Of a DNA stretch of 64,000 bases, positions 38,051 to 48,457 are shown piece by piece (position 1 is the stretch's first letter; every line of letters begins with the position of its first letter). The stretch spans positions 62,001 through 126,000 of the forward strand of contig NZ_JAFLDT010000002.1 in the NCBI RefSeq assembly GCF_017302315.1. Reading direction: 5' to 3'. Position numbers and translations under genes: made by a program. The notes under the pieces are model-generated. The model made no database searches, was not told the origin of the DNA, and saw nothing but the letters and a program-made list of their open reading frames with translations. The stretch is from Zoogloea sp. Lineage in GTDB: Bacteria > Pseudomonadota > Gammaproteobacteria > Burkholderiales > Rhodocyclaceae.

Positions 38051-39070
38051 ATGAGTATAAAGCAAAACCCGCGCCGCGCCGGCCGTGGCTGCTATGAAGG
38101 AACCCTGCCGGATTTTCGGAACTTGGGCGTCGTGCTGCGCATTTTGCTTCTGGTGAACGGGCTTGCCCTGGTGGGGGGGCTGATCCGCAACCGCGAGTCG
38201 GCCCTGCTCGGCGAGGAAATCCTTGAAATGGCCGTGCGTGTCGAGTTTCCGCTGATCCTGTCGGTGGCGGCCCTGTTCCTGCTGCGCACGCCCTTGCAAC
38301 GCCTGCCTTACCCTGTGGGGCTGGCCGGGACGGGCGCCGTGGTGTTGGGTGTGGTGGTGGTGGTTCAGAGCCTGCTGGCACCGCTCGGCTACGGTGGTGT
38401 GCTGCGTCCGCTGTTGTGGTCACTGGTGACGGCGGCTTGCGTCCTGACATACTTCCACCTGCGGGGGGCCGCCCAGGCACCGGTGTTGGCGGAAGCGCGG
38501 CTGCTGGCCCTGACGGCCCGCATCCGCCCGCATTTCCTGTTCAACAGCCTCAACGGCGTGCTCGGGGTGTTGCGTTCCAACCCACGTCGCGCCGAGGAGG
38601 GACTGGAGGAGCTGGCGGACCTTTTTCGTGCGCTGATGCAGGACAACCGCGAGCTGGTGCCCTTGGTCGATGAGATCGTGCTGTGCGAGCGCTATCTCAA
38701 TCTGGAGCGCCTGCGGCTTGGCGATCGGCTGGAGGTGGTGTGGCAACGGGATGCGGCAGCGGATGAATCCCTGGTGCCGCCGCTGTTCCTTCAGCCCCTG
38801 GTCGAGAACGCGGTCTATCACGGCATCGAGCCCGGCGCCGAGCCAGGCCGGGTGTCGATCCTGATTGCCCGGCGGGGGCCGGAGGTGATCATCGAGATCG
38901 CCAACCCGGTGCTCGATGCCGAACGTCATCATGCCGGCAACCGCATGGCTGTCGACAACATCCGCGAACGCCTGATGCTGTTTTATGACCTTGAGGCGGC
39001 CCTCGACACCGAGCAGACGGATGACGCCTACCGGGTGCGCATTCGCCTGCCTTTTCGGAGAGAGCGATGA
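38051..39070 (+). CDS. algZ: AlgZ/FimS-like sensor histidine kinase (LytS family)
   Basis: A 339-residue membrane kinase: four hydrophobic helices between about residues 26 and 136, then a His_kinase domain with ARIRPHFLFNSLN (His161) and an ATPase domain with QPLVENAVYHGIEP and RMAVDNIRERL. In Pseudomonas the homologue controls AlgR and thereby type IV pili and alginate. The TGA overlaps the regulator ATG. The N-terminus MSIKQNPRRAG is uncertain, as no good ribosome site is visible. Confidence 0.87.
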   Translation: MSIKQNPRRAGRGCYEGTLPDFRNLGVVLRILLLVNGLALVGGLIRNRESALLGEEILEMAVRVEFPLILSVAALFLLRTPLQRLPYPVGLAGTGAVVLGVVVVVQSLLAPLGYGGVLRPLLWSLVTAACVLTYFHLRGAAQAPVLAEARLLALTARIRPHFLFNSLNGVLGVLRSNPRRAEEGLEELADLFRALMQDNRELVPLVDEIVLCERYLNLERLRLGDRLEVVWQRDAAADESLVPPLFLQPLVENAVYHGIEPGAEPGRVSILIARRGPEVIIEIANPVLDAERHHAGNRMAVDNIRERLMLFYDLEAALDTEQTDDAYRVRIRLPFRRER

Positions 39071-39843
39071 GTGACGATGTGTCCCTGCCCGCCCTGGCGG
39101 TGCTCCTGGTCGATGATGAGGCGCCGGCCCGGGAGCGGCTTCGTGATCTGCTGGGGGATCTGGCTGATCGTCAGCCCACCCGCATCGTCGGGATGGCGGC
39201 CAACGGGGTTGAGGCTCTTGCCCTGCTGGAGGCCGAGCCGGCCGATCTGGTGATCACCGACATCCGCATGCCGGTGATGGACGGTGTCGAGCTGGCCCGC
39301 CACCTGGGGCGGCTCGACCCGGCGCCGGCGGTGATCTTTTCGACAGCTTACGACGAGTATGCGGTGCGCGCCTTTGAGCTGGCCGCCGTTGACTACCTGC
39401 TCAAGCCCGTGCGAGCCACCCGCCTGGCTGATGCGCTGGCCAAGGCCCGCCGCCTGCGGCCCCAGGCCGACGAGGTGCTGCGGCGGATGGCACCGGCCAC
39501 CCGTAGTCATTTCAGCATCAGTGAGCGTGGGCGCATTCTGCTGGTGCCGGTGTCAGGGGTGCTGTTCCTGAAAGCCGAACAGAAATACGTGGTGGCGAGA
39601 ACCCGGGAGCGGGAGTATTTGCTCGATGAGTCCCTCGTGCAATTGGAAGAAGAGTTTCCCGAGCGTTTTTTGCGCATCCACCGCAACTGCCTGATCACCC
39701 GTTCCGCGGTCCGTGGCGTGGCTCGGGCGACCACCGGCGAGGATGGCGAGGCCCATTGGGTGATTCTGCTCGATGGCTTGGTCGAGCAGTTGCCGGTCAG
39801 TCGTCGCCAGTGGCCGGCGGTCAAGGAGGCGCTGGGTCTGTGA
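39067..39843 (+). CDS. algR: AlgR-like LytTR response regulator
   Basis: A 258-residue regulator with a receiver domain (VDDEAP, phospho-acceptor Asp65 in ITDIRMPVMDG, Lys in DYLLKP) and a C-terminal LytTR DNA-binding domain (VLFLKAEQKYVVARTRER; LRIHRNCLITRSAV). It overlaps algZ by ATGA. Together with argH and hemC the pair keeps the argH-fimS-algR-hemC neighbourhood known from Pseudomonas, though here about 8.6 kb of other genes separate it from ppc and hemC. Likely targets are surface or pilus genes, by analogy. Confidence 0.9.
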   Translation: MSDDVSLPALAVLLVDDEAPARERLRDLLGDLADRQPTRIVGMAANGVEALALLEAEPADLVITDIRMPVMDGVELARHLGRLDPAPAVIFSTAYDEYAVRAFELAAVDYLLKPVRATRLADALAKARRLRPQADEVLRRMAPATRSHFSISERGRILLVPVSGVLFLKAEQKYVVARTREREYLLDESLVQLEEEFPERFLRIHRNCLITRSAVRGVARATTGEDGEAHWVILLDGLVEQLPVSRRQWPAVKEALGL

Positions 39844-39906
39844 GGCAAGGGCGGAACATCCGTTTTGACGGGTGTTCCAAGGAGGGCTCCCGTACAATTC
39901 GCCCCC

Positions 39907-42105
<2,199 letters not shown>

Positions 42106-42176
42106 CGCCCGGGGTGGATCGACGTTCGAAGCGGACTTGCTCCACAGATGGCGGGGGACTTTCCGGTTATCATCGG

Positions 42177-42198
42177 CGCCCGATGCCGGGCGGGTTTT
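42177..42198 (+). terminator. Possible terminator after ygiQ
   Basis: CGCCCG (42177-42182) pairs with CGGGCG (42187-42192) around ATGC, followed by GGTTTT. The stem is short and the T-tract weak. Confidence 0.45.
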
Positions 42199-42326
42199 CC
42201 CCCGTCTAGCCCTGGGCGACACCTTTCGCAACCAGGCCGGTTCCCGAAATCTGAAATACTGCGGCACTAGTATCTGCGTGTGGCGTCAGCGACACCCAGG
42301 ATCCCTGGCCAGGTTGTGGTGGAAGA

Positions 42327-42938
42327 GTGGAAAATTTTGTCTATCGTGCGAGCCTTACCGGACGAATCGCGTCACTGATTGACGTTGGTTTCGGCACCTT
42401 CCGTGGTTTTGTGCGGTTTGTCCTGGGTGAGATGGCCTTTGTCGGCGGCAATCTGGCGCCTTTTGTCCAGCTCCAGCCCGAGCGGGTCCGGCGGCTGGTC
42501 TTTGTGTGCCTCGGCAATATCAACCGGAGTGCCTTTGGGCATGCCGTGGCGGCGGGGTTGGGCGTGCGGGTGATCTCCATCGGCTTGTCCACCACGACCG
42601 GGGCTCCCGCCTTTGAGAAGGCCCTCAGTACGGCCCCGGTTTATGGGGCCAGCCTCGCCGAACACCGCGCAACCGACTTCACGGATTACGCCTACCAGCC
42701 CGGCGATCTGCTGCTGGCCATGGAGGTTCGTCACGCCCATGAGCTGGTGCGCCGCGGGATTCCGGCCGATGCGGTTCTGCTCCTCGGCCACTGGTCACGC
42801 CCTCACCGGATTCACATCCACGATCCGCACCTGCACACCGACCAGTATTTCCGGACGTGTTTTGCGATCATCCATTCGGCGGTGGTGAACCTCGTCGAGG
42901 AACTGCGTCAGGCGGAAAGCCCATGTCTCATGTCATGA
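42327..42938 (+). CDS. Low-molecular-weight protein-tyrosine-phosphatase-like protein with N-terminal extension
   Basis: A 203-residue protein with the phosphatase P-loop VCLGNINRS (Cys61-X5-Arg67-Ser68) and a DP-loop Asp166 in IHDPH. The usual second P-loop Cys is replaced by Asn. Canonical enzymes carry the P-loop near residue 12, so about 50 extra residues precede it here; they contain a weakly hydrophobic stretch (FVRFVLGEMAFVGG). Such enzymes (Wzb, Etp) dephosphorylate tyrosine kinases of polysaccharide export. The GTG start has GGAAG a few bases upstream; an ATG at 42432 would remove most of the extension. It heads a run of four genes. Confidence 0.78.
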   Translation: MENFVYRASLTGRIASLIDVGFGTFRGFVRFVLGEMAFVGGNLAPFVQLQPERVRRLVFVCLGNINRSAFGHAVAAGLGVRVISIGLSTTTGAPAFEKALSTAPVYGASLAEHRATDFTDYAYQPGDLLLAMEVRHAHELVRRGIPADAVLLLGHWSRPHRIHIHDPHLHTDQYFRTCFAIIHSAVVNLVEELRQAESPCLMS

Positions 42939-43897
42939 ACGTTTACCTGAGCTTCGATATCGAGGTCTGGTGCGGTAGCTGGGACGACCTTGATGGCCGG
43001 TTTCCGGCAAGCTTCGAACGCTATGTTTATGGTCGTTCGCCAAAGGGCGACTACGCCTTGCCCAAGACCCTGGAAATCCTTGCGAAGAACGGTCTCAAGG
43101 GGGTGTTCTTCGTCGAGCCACTGTTTGCTGCGCGCTTTGGAGTCGACAAGCTGGCGACCATCGTGGAGCTGATCCGCAGTGGCGGCCACGACATTCAGCT
43201 ACATCTGCACCCCGAATGGTCGGATGAACTGCGGCCCCTCCCTTTTCCGGGGGCCAGCAGGAAGCGTCAGCACCTGGCCTATTACACGCTCGAAGAGCAG
43301 ATCACGCTGGTCCGGCTGGGCCTTGATCTGCTGGCTCAAGTCGGCTGCACCGGGGTCAGCGCTTTTCGTGCCGGCAGCTTCGCCTGCAATGCGGATACCT
43401 ACCGGGCGCTTTACGCCTGCGGCATCGGTATCGACAGCAGTCTCAACGAGGTCGCCGCCAACAGCGGGCCCGACCTCCGCGGCACGCTCGATTTCACCCG
43501 CCCGCAGGCGTTCGAAGGCGTGGCCATCTTGCCCATGACGGTCTTTCGCGATGGTACCGGGCGTCTGCGGCCGGCCCAGCTGGGCGCCTGCAGCTTTGCG
43601 GAACTGAGCGAGGCTCTGGAGTCCGCGTATGAGTCCGGTACCGAGCACTTCGTCCTGCTGTCCCACAACTTCGAAATGCTCCGGCAGGACAGCCGCGTGC
43701 CCGATGGCATCGTCGTAGGGCGTTTCGAGGCCTTGTGCCGCTACCTCGGCATGCATGCGGAGCGTTTTCGGGTTGGGGCCATGGATACCCCTCTGGTGAT
43801 TCGTCGGGCCGATGGGGCGCGCGAGCTGGCAAAGGTCTCCATGGGCGCCACGCTCAGACGACATGGCGAGCAACTGGCCCGCCGCATCCTCGGGTAA
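42923..43897 (+). CDS. Polysaccharide deacetylase-family protein
   Basis: A 324-residue cytoplasmic protein with a NodB-like fold: the first-strand Asp in LSFDIEVWCG, the metal-binding DIQLHLHPEW, a middle section SAFRAGSFACN with the Arg/Gly characteristic of motif 3, and LLSHNFEM near residue 245 as motif 5. The substrate is unknown; relatives sit in surface-polysaccharide loci. The ATG at 42923 with GGAAAG upstream overlaps the phosphatase gene by 16 bases; an ATG at 42935 (ATGA overlap) is an alternative. Confidence 0.82.
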   Translation: MSHVMNVYLSFDIEVWCGSWDDLDGRFPASFERYVYGRSPKGDYALPKTLEILAKNGLKGVFFVEPLFAARFGVDKLATIVELIRSGGHDIQLHLHPEWSDELRPLPFPGASRKRQHLAYYTLEEQITLVRLGLDLLAQVGCTGVSAFRAGSFACNADTYRALYACGIGIDSSLNEVAANSGPDLRGTLDFTRPQAFEGVAILPMTVFRDGTGRLRPAQLGACSFAELSEALESAYESGTEHFVLLSHNFEMLRQDSRVPDGIVVGRFEALCRYLGMHAERFRVGAMDTPLVIRRADGARELAKVSMGATLRRHGEQLARRILG

Positions 43898-43987
43898 GCA
43901 GGGGCTGGGTATGCCGCCTGTGTGCCTTTCCTCCTGCCGCGAGGGCCGCTGGCAGCCTGATCCGGTCAATGCTCCCGTGATGCCATC

Positions 43988-45094
43988 ATGAACCGTTCTT
44001 TCTCGGTCTATCTCGACGTCGTCCGTTTCACTGCGGCTTTCCTCGTCTATCTTTACCACTCGAATCAGCGTTTTCTTTCCGAAGCCATCCTGCCGGCCAG
44101 CCACTACGGTCACAGTTCGGTGATCGTCTTCTTCGTGCTGTCGGGCTTCGTGATCGCCTTTGTCACCGATACCAAGGAGTCCCGGCTGCCGGCCTATGCG
44201 GCTAGCCGGATCTCCCGGGTGTTTTCCGTGACGGTGCCGGCCATCGTTCTGACCGTACTCCTCGATGCCATTGGTCGCCAACTGGTGCCGGAGATCTACT
44301 CCGGCTATCCCTTCGACCAGTTCGTCGCGCGCATCGGCGGCAGCCTCTTGCTGCTCAACGAGGTGTGGTTCATCTCCATTACCAGTTTCTCCAACGTTCC
44401 CTACTGGTCGATCTGCTTCGAGTTCTGGTACTACGTGACCTTTGCCCTGGTGGTCTTCATGCCGAAGCGTCGCGGCCTCATCGCGGCGCTGCTCGTCGCG
44501 GTCGCACTCGGGCCTAAGTTCATGCTCCTTGCCCCCCTGTGGTGGCTGGGGGTGCTGCTCTACCGCTGGCGCGCCACCCAGGACTGGTCGGGTTCCGTGT
44601 CGCTGACGCTGGCGGTGCTGTCTTCCGTCGGCATCGTGGCCTTCCATGCCTTTGGTATCAGTGAGTGGTGTTCCGACTGGCTGATGGGGGTGATCGGCAA
44701 GGAGAACCACCGCCAGCTCACCTTTGCCAAGTTCTTCATTGGCGACTACATCCTGGGTGTACTGGTGTTTCTGAATTTCGCCAGCATGCGCAATGTGCTG
44801 GCGCACCATGGCCAGTCCTTGTTGCTGGTCGAGCGGCCGGTGCGCTTGGTGGCCAACTACACATTCACGCTCTACCTGCTGCACCAGCCCCTGTTTCTGT
44901 TCTGGGGGGCAGTCGTCCAGGGGGATCCGGCAGGGCCCGGCTTCTGGTTGACCGTCACGGCGCTGATGTTCATGACCGTCGGGGTGGTGGGGCACCTCAC
45001 CGAGAACCGGCGCTACATCCTGCGCGATTTCCTGTTCCGCCTCATCTCCCGCATTCCTCTGGTGCGATCTGCGGAAGTTGCCCGCCATGACTGA
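43988..45094 (+). CDS. Membrane acyltransferase (acyltransferase 3 / OafA type)
   Basis: A 368-residue integral membrane protein with about ten hydrophobic helices. The N-terminal YLDVVRFTAAFLVYLYHSN matches the family pattern of a conserved Arg and the His used for acyl transfer; YWSICFEFWYYV corresponds to the conserved SL.vEe.FY-type segment. Family members O-acetylate or succinylate sugars, lipids or peptidoglycan from the cytoplasmic donor. It starts 90 bases after the deacetylase gene and its end overlaps the ATP-grasp gene by 8 bases. Confidence 0.85.
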   Translation: MNRSFSVYLDVVRFTAAFLVYLYHSNQRFLSEAILPASHYGHSSVIVFFVLSGFVIAFVTDTKESRLPAYAASRISRVFSVTVPAIVLTVLLDAIGRQLVPEIYSGYPFDQFVARIGGSLLLLNEVWFISITSFSNVPYWSICFEFWYYVTFALVVFMPKRRGLIAALLVAVALGPKFMLLAPLWWLGVLLYRWRATQDWSGSVSLTLAVLSSVGIVAFHAFGISEWCSDWLMGVIGKENHRQLTFAKFFIGDYILGVLVFLNFASMRNVLAHHGQSLLLVERPVRLVANYTFTLYLLHQPLFLFWGAVVQGDPAGPGFWLTVTALMFMTVGVVGHLTENRRYILRDFLFRLISRIPLVRSAEVARHD

Positions 45095-46298
45095 CATGCA
45101 AAATGCGGCCCCCTGCTACGTGCTGGGCATCGAGACGCAGATCGGACTGAGCCTGATCCGCGAGCTGGGCGAGGCGGGCATTCCGGTGATCGGCATTGCC
45201 ACCGACGCGAACGCCATCGGTTTGCAGTCCCGCTATCTCGCCCATGGGGAGATCCTGCGCAAACCCCGCACGGACGAGGGCCTGGCGGAGCTGCGGTCCT
45301 TCGGGGAACGCCATGGGCGCGGCTACCTGCTGACCGTTTCCGAGGCCAATACCAGCTGGCTGATTGACAACCGCGAGCACCTGGGGCTGATCACCCCCTT
45401 GCTGCCATCAAAGGATGCCTTTGCCCTCGTCCTCGACAAGGCCCGCACCCTGGAGGCAGCCGAGGCTGTCGGCATTGATGTGCCCCGAAGCGCCAGCCCG
45501 GCCGATTGGGCAGCGGTTGAGGCGCTGGCCCGGGACTTCCGCTTTCCTGCGGTGCTCAAGTGGTCGGACCCCAACGCCGTCGCGGCTGCCCTGGGTGCGC
45601 AGGGCATCGATCTGGTGAAGGCCGAGTATGTCTATACCGCGGGCGAGTTCCTGAAGGTTGCCGAGCGCTATCGGAAAGTGGGCCAGTGGCCCCTGGTCCA
45701 GGAGTATTGTGCGGGGGTCGGCCTCGGGCAGTTCTTCTTCATGCACCGTGGTCAGGCGGTACGGCGCTTCCAGCACCTGCGCATCGCCGAGTGGCCGCCG
45801 GAGGGCGGGTTTTCGAGCGTCTGCGATGCGGTGCCGCTGGAGCAGTTCGTCCCATTGCAGGAGAAATCCATCCGCCTGCTGCAGCACATCGGCTGGGACG
45901 GCGTGGCGATGGTTGAATACCGCTACGACCCGGCCAGCGGGCGTGCCGTGCTGATGGAAGTGAATGGCCGTTTCTGGGGCAGTTTTCCCCTGGCAATGTA
46001 CTGCGGGGCCGGGTTCGGCTTGCTTGCCTACAGTCTGCAGGGGCAGGGGCGGATGCCCGACCTGCCGCCGCAGGACGACACCTTGCGCTGCCGGATGGTG
46101 GCCACCGAATTGAAGCGCCTGAGGCGCATCCTGTTGCAGCCCGGCCAGATCCGCGACCGGACTTTCCAGGTGCGTCCGCTGCATGAGGTGCTGCGCTTTG
46201 TCGGAGACTTCCTGCGCCCGTCGGTGCGCTACTACGTGTGGAGTCTGAAGGACATCAAGCCCTTCATCCGCGATGTCAGGAACATGCTGGGCATTTGA
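45087..46298 (+). CDS. ATP-grasp family ligase
   Basis: A 403-residue cytoplasmic protein of the ATP-grasp fold. An N-terminal Rossmann-like part (YVLGIETQIGLSLIRELGEAG; GIATDANAIGLQSRY) precedes the grasp domains with the ATP-lysine region FPAVLKWSDP, PLVQEYCAGVGLGQFFF and the metal-binding VLMEVNGRFWGSFPLA near residue 290. Such proteins join a carboxylate to an amine or thiol; in polysaccharide loci they may add amino acids to sugar acids. The substrate is unknown. The ATG at 45087 (MTDMQN) overlaps the acyltransferase stop, indicating one operon. Confidence 0.82.
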   Translation: MTDMQNAAPCYVLGIETQIGLSLIRELGEAGIPVIGIATDANAIGLQSRYLAHGEILRKPRTDEGLAELRSFGERHGRGYLLTVSEANTSWLIDNREHLGLITPLLPSKDAFALVLDKARTLEAAEAVGIDVPRSASPADWAAVEALARDFRFPAVLKWSDPNAVAAALGAQGIDLVKAEYVYTAGEFLKVAERYRKVGQWPLVQEYCAGVGLGQFFFMHRGQAVRRFQHLRIAEWPPEGGFSSVCDAVPLEQFVPLQEKSIRLLQHIGWDGVAMVEYRYDPASGRAVLMEVNGRFWGSFPLAMYCGAGFGLLAYSLQGQGRMPDLPPQDDTLRCRMVATELKRLRRILLQPGQIRDRTFQVRPLHEVLRFVGDFLRPSVRYYVWSLKDIKPFIRDVRNMLGI

Positions 46299-46387
46299 GA
46301 TCGGTTCCCGCGGGTCGTCTCACGGCCCCATTGACCTTACCCCGCGGCTGATGCACCTTTCCCCTACAAGAACACGGGGGAGACACC

Positions 46388-47446
46388 ATGAGCATCCACA
46401 GGAAGCCCATCGGCGAACGTATCGACTGGCTTTACGATGTGGCGCGCCGGTATTCGGCGGCCTACTGTGACCCGGAGGCCAGTATGGCCCGGGAGCGTCA
46501 CCGGGCGCGGCACCCCACCGCCATTGCCGTGCTCAAGTGCATGGACGGGCGCATCAACATTCCCATCGCCACCAACACGCCGCCGGGCATCATCCAGCCC
46601 TTCCGCAACCTGGGGGGCTTCTTCGATCTGGGCTGGCCCCACCTGGGCGAGGTACTCGAACACTACGTCCATGACCGGGTGCGCAGCGGTCAGCGGGTGC
46701 TGATGTTCATTACCTACCACTATTCCCGTGGTGAGCCTCACCGCTGCTGTGCCGGCTTCAACTATCACACGGACCAGGCCATCGCCCATGTGTTCGGGGT
46801 CAAGGGGCAGGTGGAGCACGTGTTCGGGCGCGGGCACGCCACGGTTTATCCCCTGGTCTGCGGTTTCGAAACCGACGAGGACGCGCTGGTGCTGCACGGG
46901 GCCGGCGGCGCCACCCTGGATGTGTCCACCCTGGCGGCAGATGAAACCGAGGCCAGCCTGCGGGCGCGCCTGCAACCCCTGTTTCCCGACATGCCGGGGG
47001 TGATGCTGGCCGATCTGGCGCGACTGGTGGCGGGCAACATCGCTCATGTGGCGGAGGTGCGCAAGCTGGACAGGCAGCTCGACATCGAGCACCGGGAATG
47101 GATGATCTGCGTGGGGCGGGGCTTCGACTTCCTGCACGCCCCCAACCTGGCGCTGATCATCGGCCCCTACAGCCCCGATCTCGCCGATCCCATCCGCAAG
47201 GCTGGCGCCATCATCGCCTCCAACATGAAGGGGGGGCGCATTCCGGATGACGGCTTCCTGCTGCTGGCCTCCTCGCCCTACCAGGACATCGGCTCGGACC
47301 GGGCCCGGGCTGAGCTGAAGGCGCGCTTCATGGCGCACTTTGCTGCCGAGGTGATCCGCCGCGACCTGCCCGATCTGGCCCCCCGGATGACGGTGCATGC
47401 GGCCGTACTGAACTGGGCCACCCGGGGGCTGGAAGCGCTGGATTGA
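46388..47446 (+). CDS. CsoSCA-like (carboxysome-type) carbonic anhydrase domain protein
   Basis: A 352-residue protein with LKCMDGRINIP: Cys51, Asp53 and Arg55 have the C-x-D-x-R spacing of the catalytic site of CsoSCA, the alpha-carboxysome shell carbonic anhydrase of the beta-class fold. Candidate remaining zinc ligands are His118 and Cys120/Cys121 in GEPHRCCAG, or His111. It lacks the long N-terminal domain that anchors CsoSCA, and no Rubisco or shell genes are near. GGGGGAGA precedes the ATG. It converges on ppk2 with 2 bases between stop codons. A role in supplying bicarbonate, for example to Ppc, is inference. Confidence 0.68.
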   Translation: MSIHRKPIGERIDWLYDVARRYSAAYCDPEASMARERHRARHPTAIAVLKCMDGRINIPIATNTPPGIIQPFRNLGGFFDLGWPHLGEVLEHYVHDRVRSGQRVLMFITYHYSRGEPHRCCAGFNYHTDQAIAHVFGVKGQVEHVFGRGHATVYPLVCGFETDEDALVLHGAGGATLDVSTLAADETEASLRARLQPLFPDMPGVMLADLARLVAGNIAHVAEVRKLDRQLDIEHREWMICVGRGFDFLHAPNLALIIGPYSPDLADPIRKAGAIIASNMKGGRIPDDGFLLLASSPYQDIGSDRARAELKARFMAHFAAEVIRRDLPDLAPRMTVHAAVLNWATRGLEALD

Positions 47447-47448
47447 AG

Positions 47449-48372
47449 CTAGCGGAAGTAGTCGGGTACGAACATCTCGGGCGGAACTTCGTGGCGCACG
47501 TAGTCGGGGTTTCGAACGCGGGCCGGCAGATCAACCAGGGGGCGCTCCACCTCCGCGTAGGGGATCTCGCCCAGCAGATGGTGGATGCAATTGAGGCGGG
47601 CGGCCTTCTTGTCGTCGGCCTGGACGATCCACCAGGGGGCTTCGGGGATGTGAGTGCGTTCCAGCATGATCTCCTTGGCCTCGGTGTATTTTTCCCAGCG
47701 GGCGCGGGACTCCAGGTCCATGGGGCTCAGCTTCCATTGCTTCAGGGGGTCGTGGATGCGTGACAGGAAGCGGAAGTGCTGCTCTTCGTCGGTGATCGAG
47801 AACCAGTACTTGATCAACTGGATGCCCGAACGCACGAGCATGCGCTCGAACTCGGGTACCGAGCGGAAGAATTCTTCGTAATCCTCATCCGAGCAGAAGC
47901 CCATGACCCGTTCGACGCCCGCCCGGTTGTACCAGCTCCGGTCGAACAGCACGATCTCGCCGGCGGCCGGCAGGTGCGGGACGTAGCGCTGGAAGTACCA
48001 CTGGGTGCGCTCCCGGTCGTTGGGGGCGGGCAGGGCCACCACCCGGCACACCCGGGGGTTGAGGCGCTGGGTGATGCGCTTGATGACGCCACCCTTGCCG
48101 GCCGCATCGCGGCCTTCGAACAGGATCACCACCCGGTGCTTGGTGGTGGCCACCCAATCCTGCAGTTTCACCAGTTCACCCTGCAGGCGCAGCAGCTCCT
48201 TGAAGTAGCGCTGGCGCTGGGCCTTCTCTTCGTCGGTCGGCGGATGGGCTGCGCCGCTGCCGATTTCCTCGAAACGACGGTCGTCGAGTTCCAGCTCGAG
48301 TTCTTCGTCGTAGCTGTCAAGGAGTTCGCGTTCCAGGCGACGGTGCAGGTCGCCGATTTCCTGATTGTCCAT
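47449..48372 (-). CDS. ppk2: Polyphosphate kinase 2
   Basis: A 307-residue class I PPK2, which transfers phosphate between polyphosphate and nucleoside diphosphates. The P-loop ILFEGRDAAGKGGVIKR lies near residue 80, Walker B-like VLFDRSWYNRAGVERVMGF near 130, and the lid region FLSRIHDPLKQWKLSPMD near 200. The acidic N-terminus (SYDEELELELDD) is common in this class. Start MDNQEIGDL is preceded by GGAG. PPK2 of this type favours GTP or ATP synthesis from polyphosphate, which cannot be judged from sequence alone. Confidence 0.95.
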   Translation of the reverse strand: MDNQEIGDLHRRLERELLDSYDEELELELDDRRFEEIGSGAAHPPTDEEKAQRQRYFKELLRLQGELVKLQDWVATTKHRVVILFEGRDAAGKGGVIKRITQRLNPRVCRVVALPAPNDRERTQWYFQRYVPHLPAAGEIVLFDRSWYNRAGVERVMGFCSDEDYEEFFRSVPEFERMLVRSGIQLIKYWFSITDEEQHFRFLSRIHDPLKQWKLSPMDLESRARWEKYTEAKEIMLERTHIPEAPWWIVQADDKKAARLNCIHHLLGEIPYAEVERPLVDLPARVRNPDYVRHEVPPEMFVPDYFR

Positions 48373-48457
48373 GGGGTCTCCGGTCGGGGGGGAAGAAAAA
48401 GCCGGTTGCAGGGGGCTAGCCTGCACCGGCTGTGTTGCACCTTGTCGACCGGGGCGC

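Noticed and set aside
43199..45097. A 632-codon open frame opposite the deacetylase and acyltransferase genes
   Set aside because: Runs across two well-supported genes in the antisense direction, with no start site or motif.
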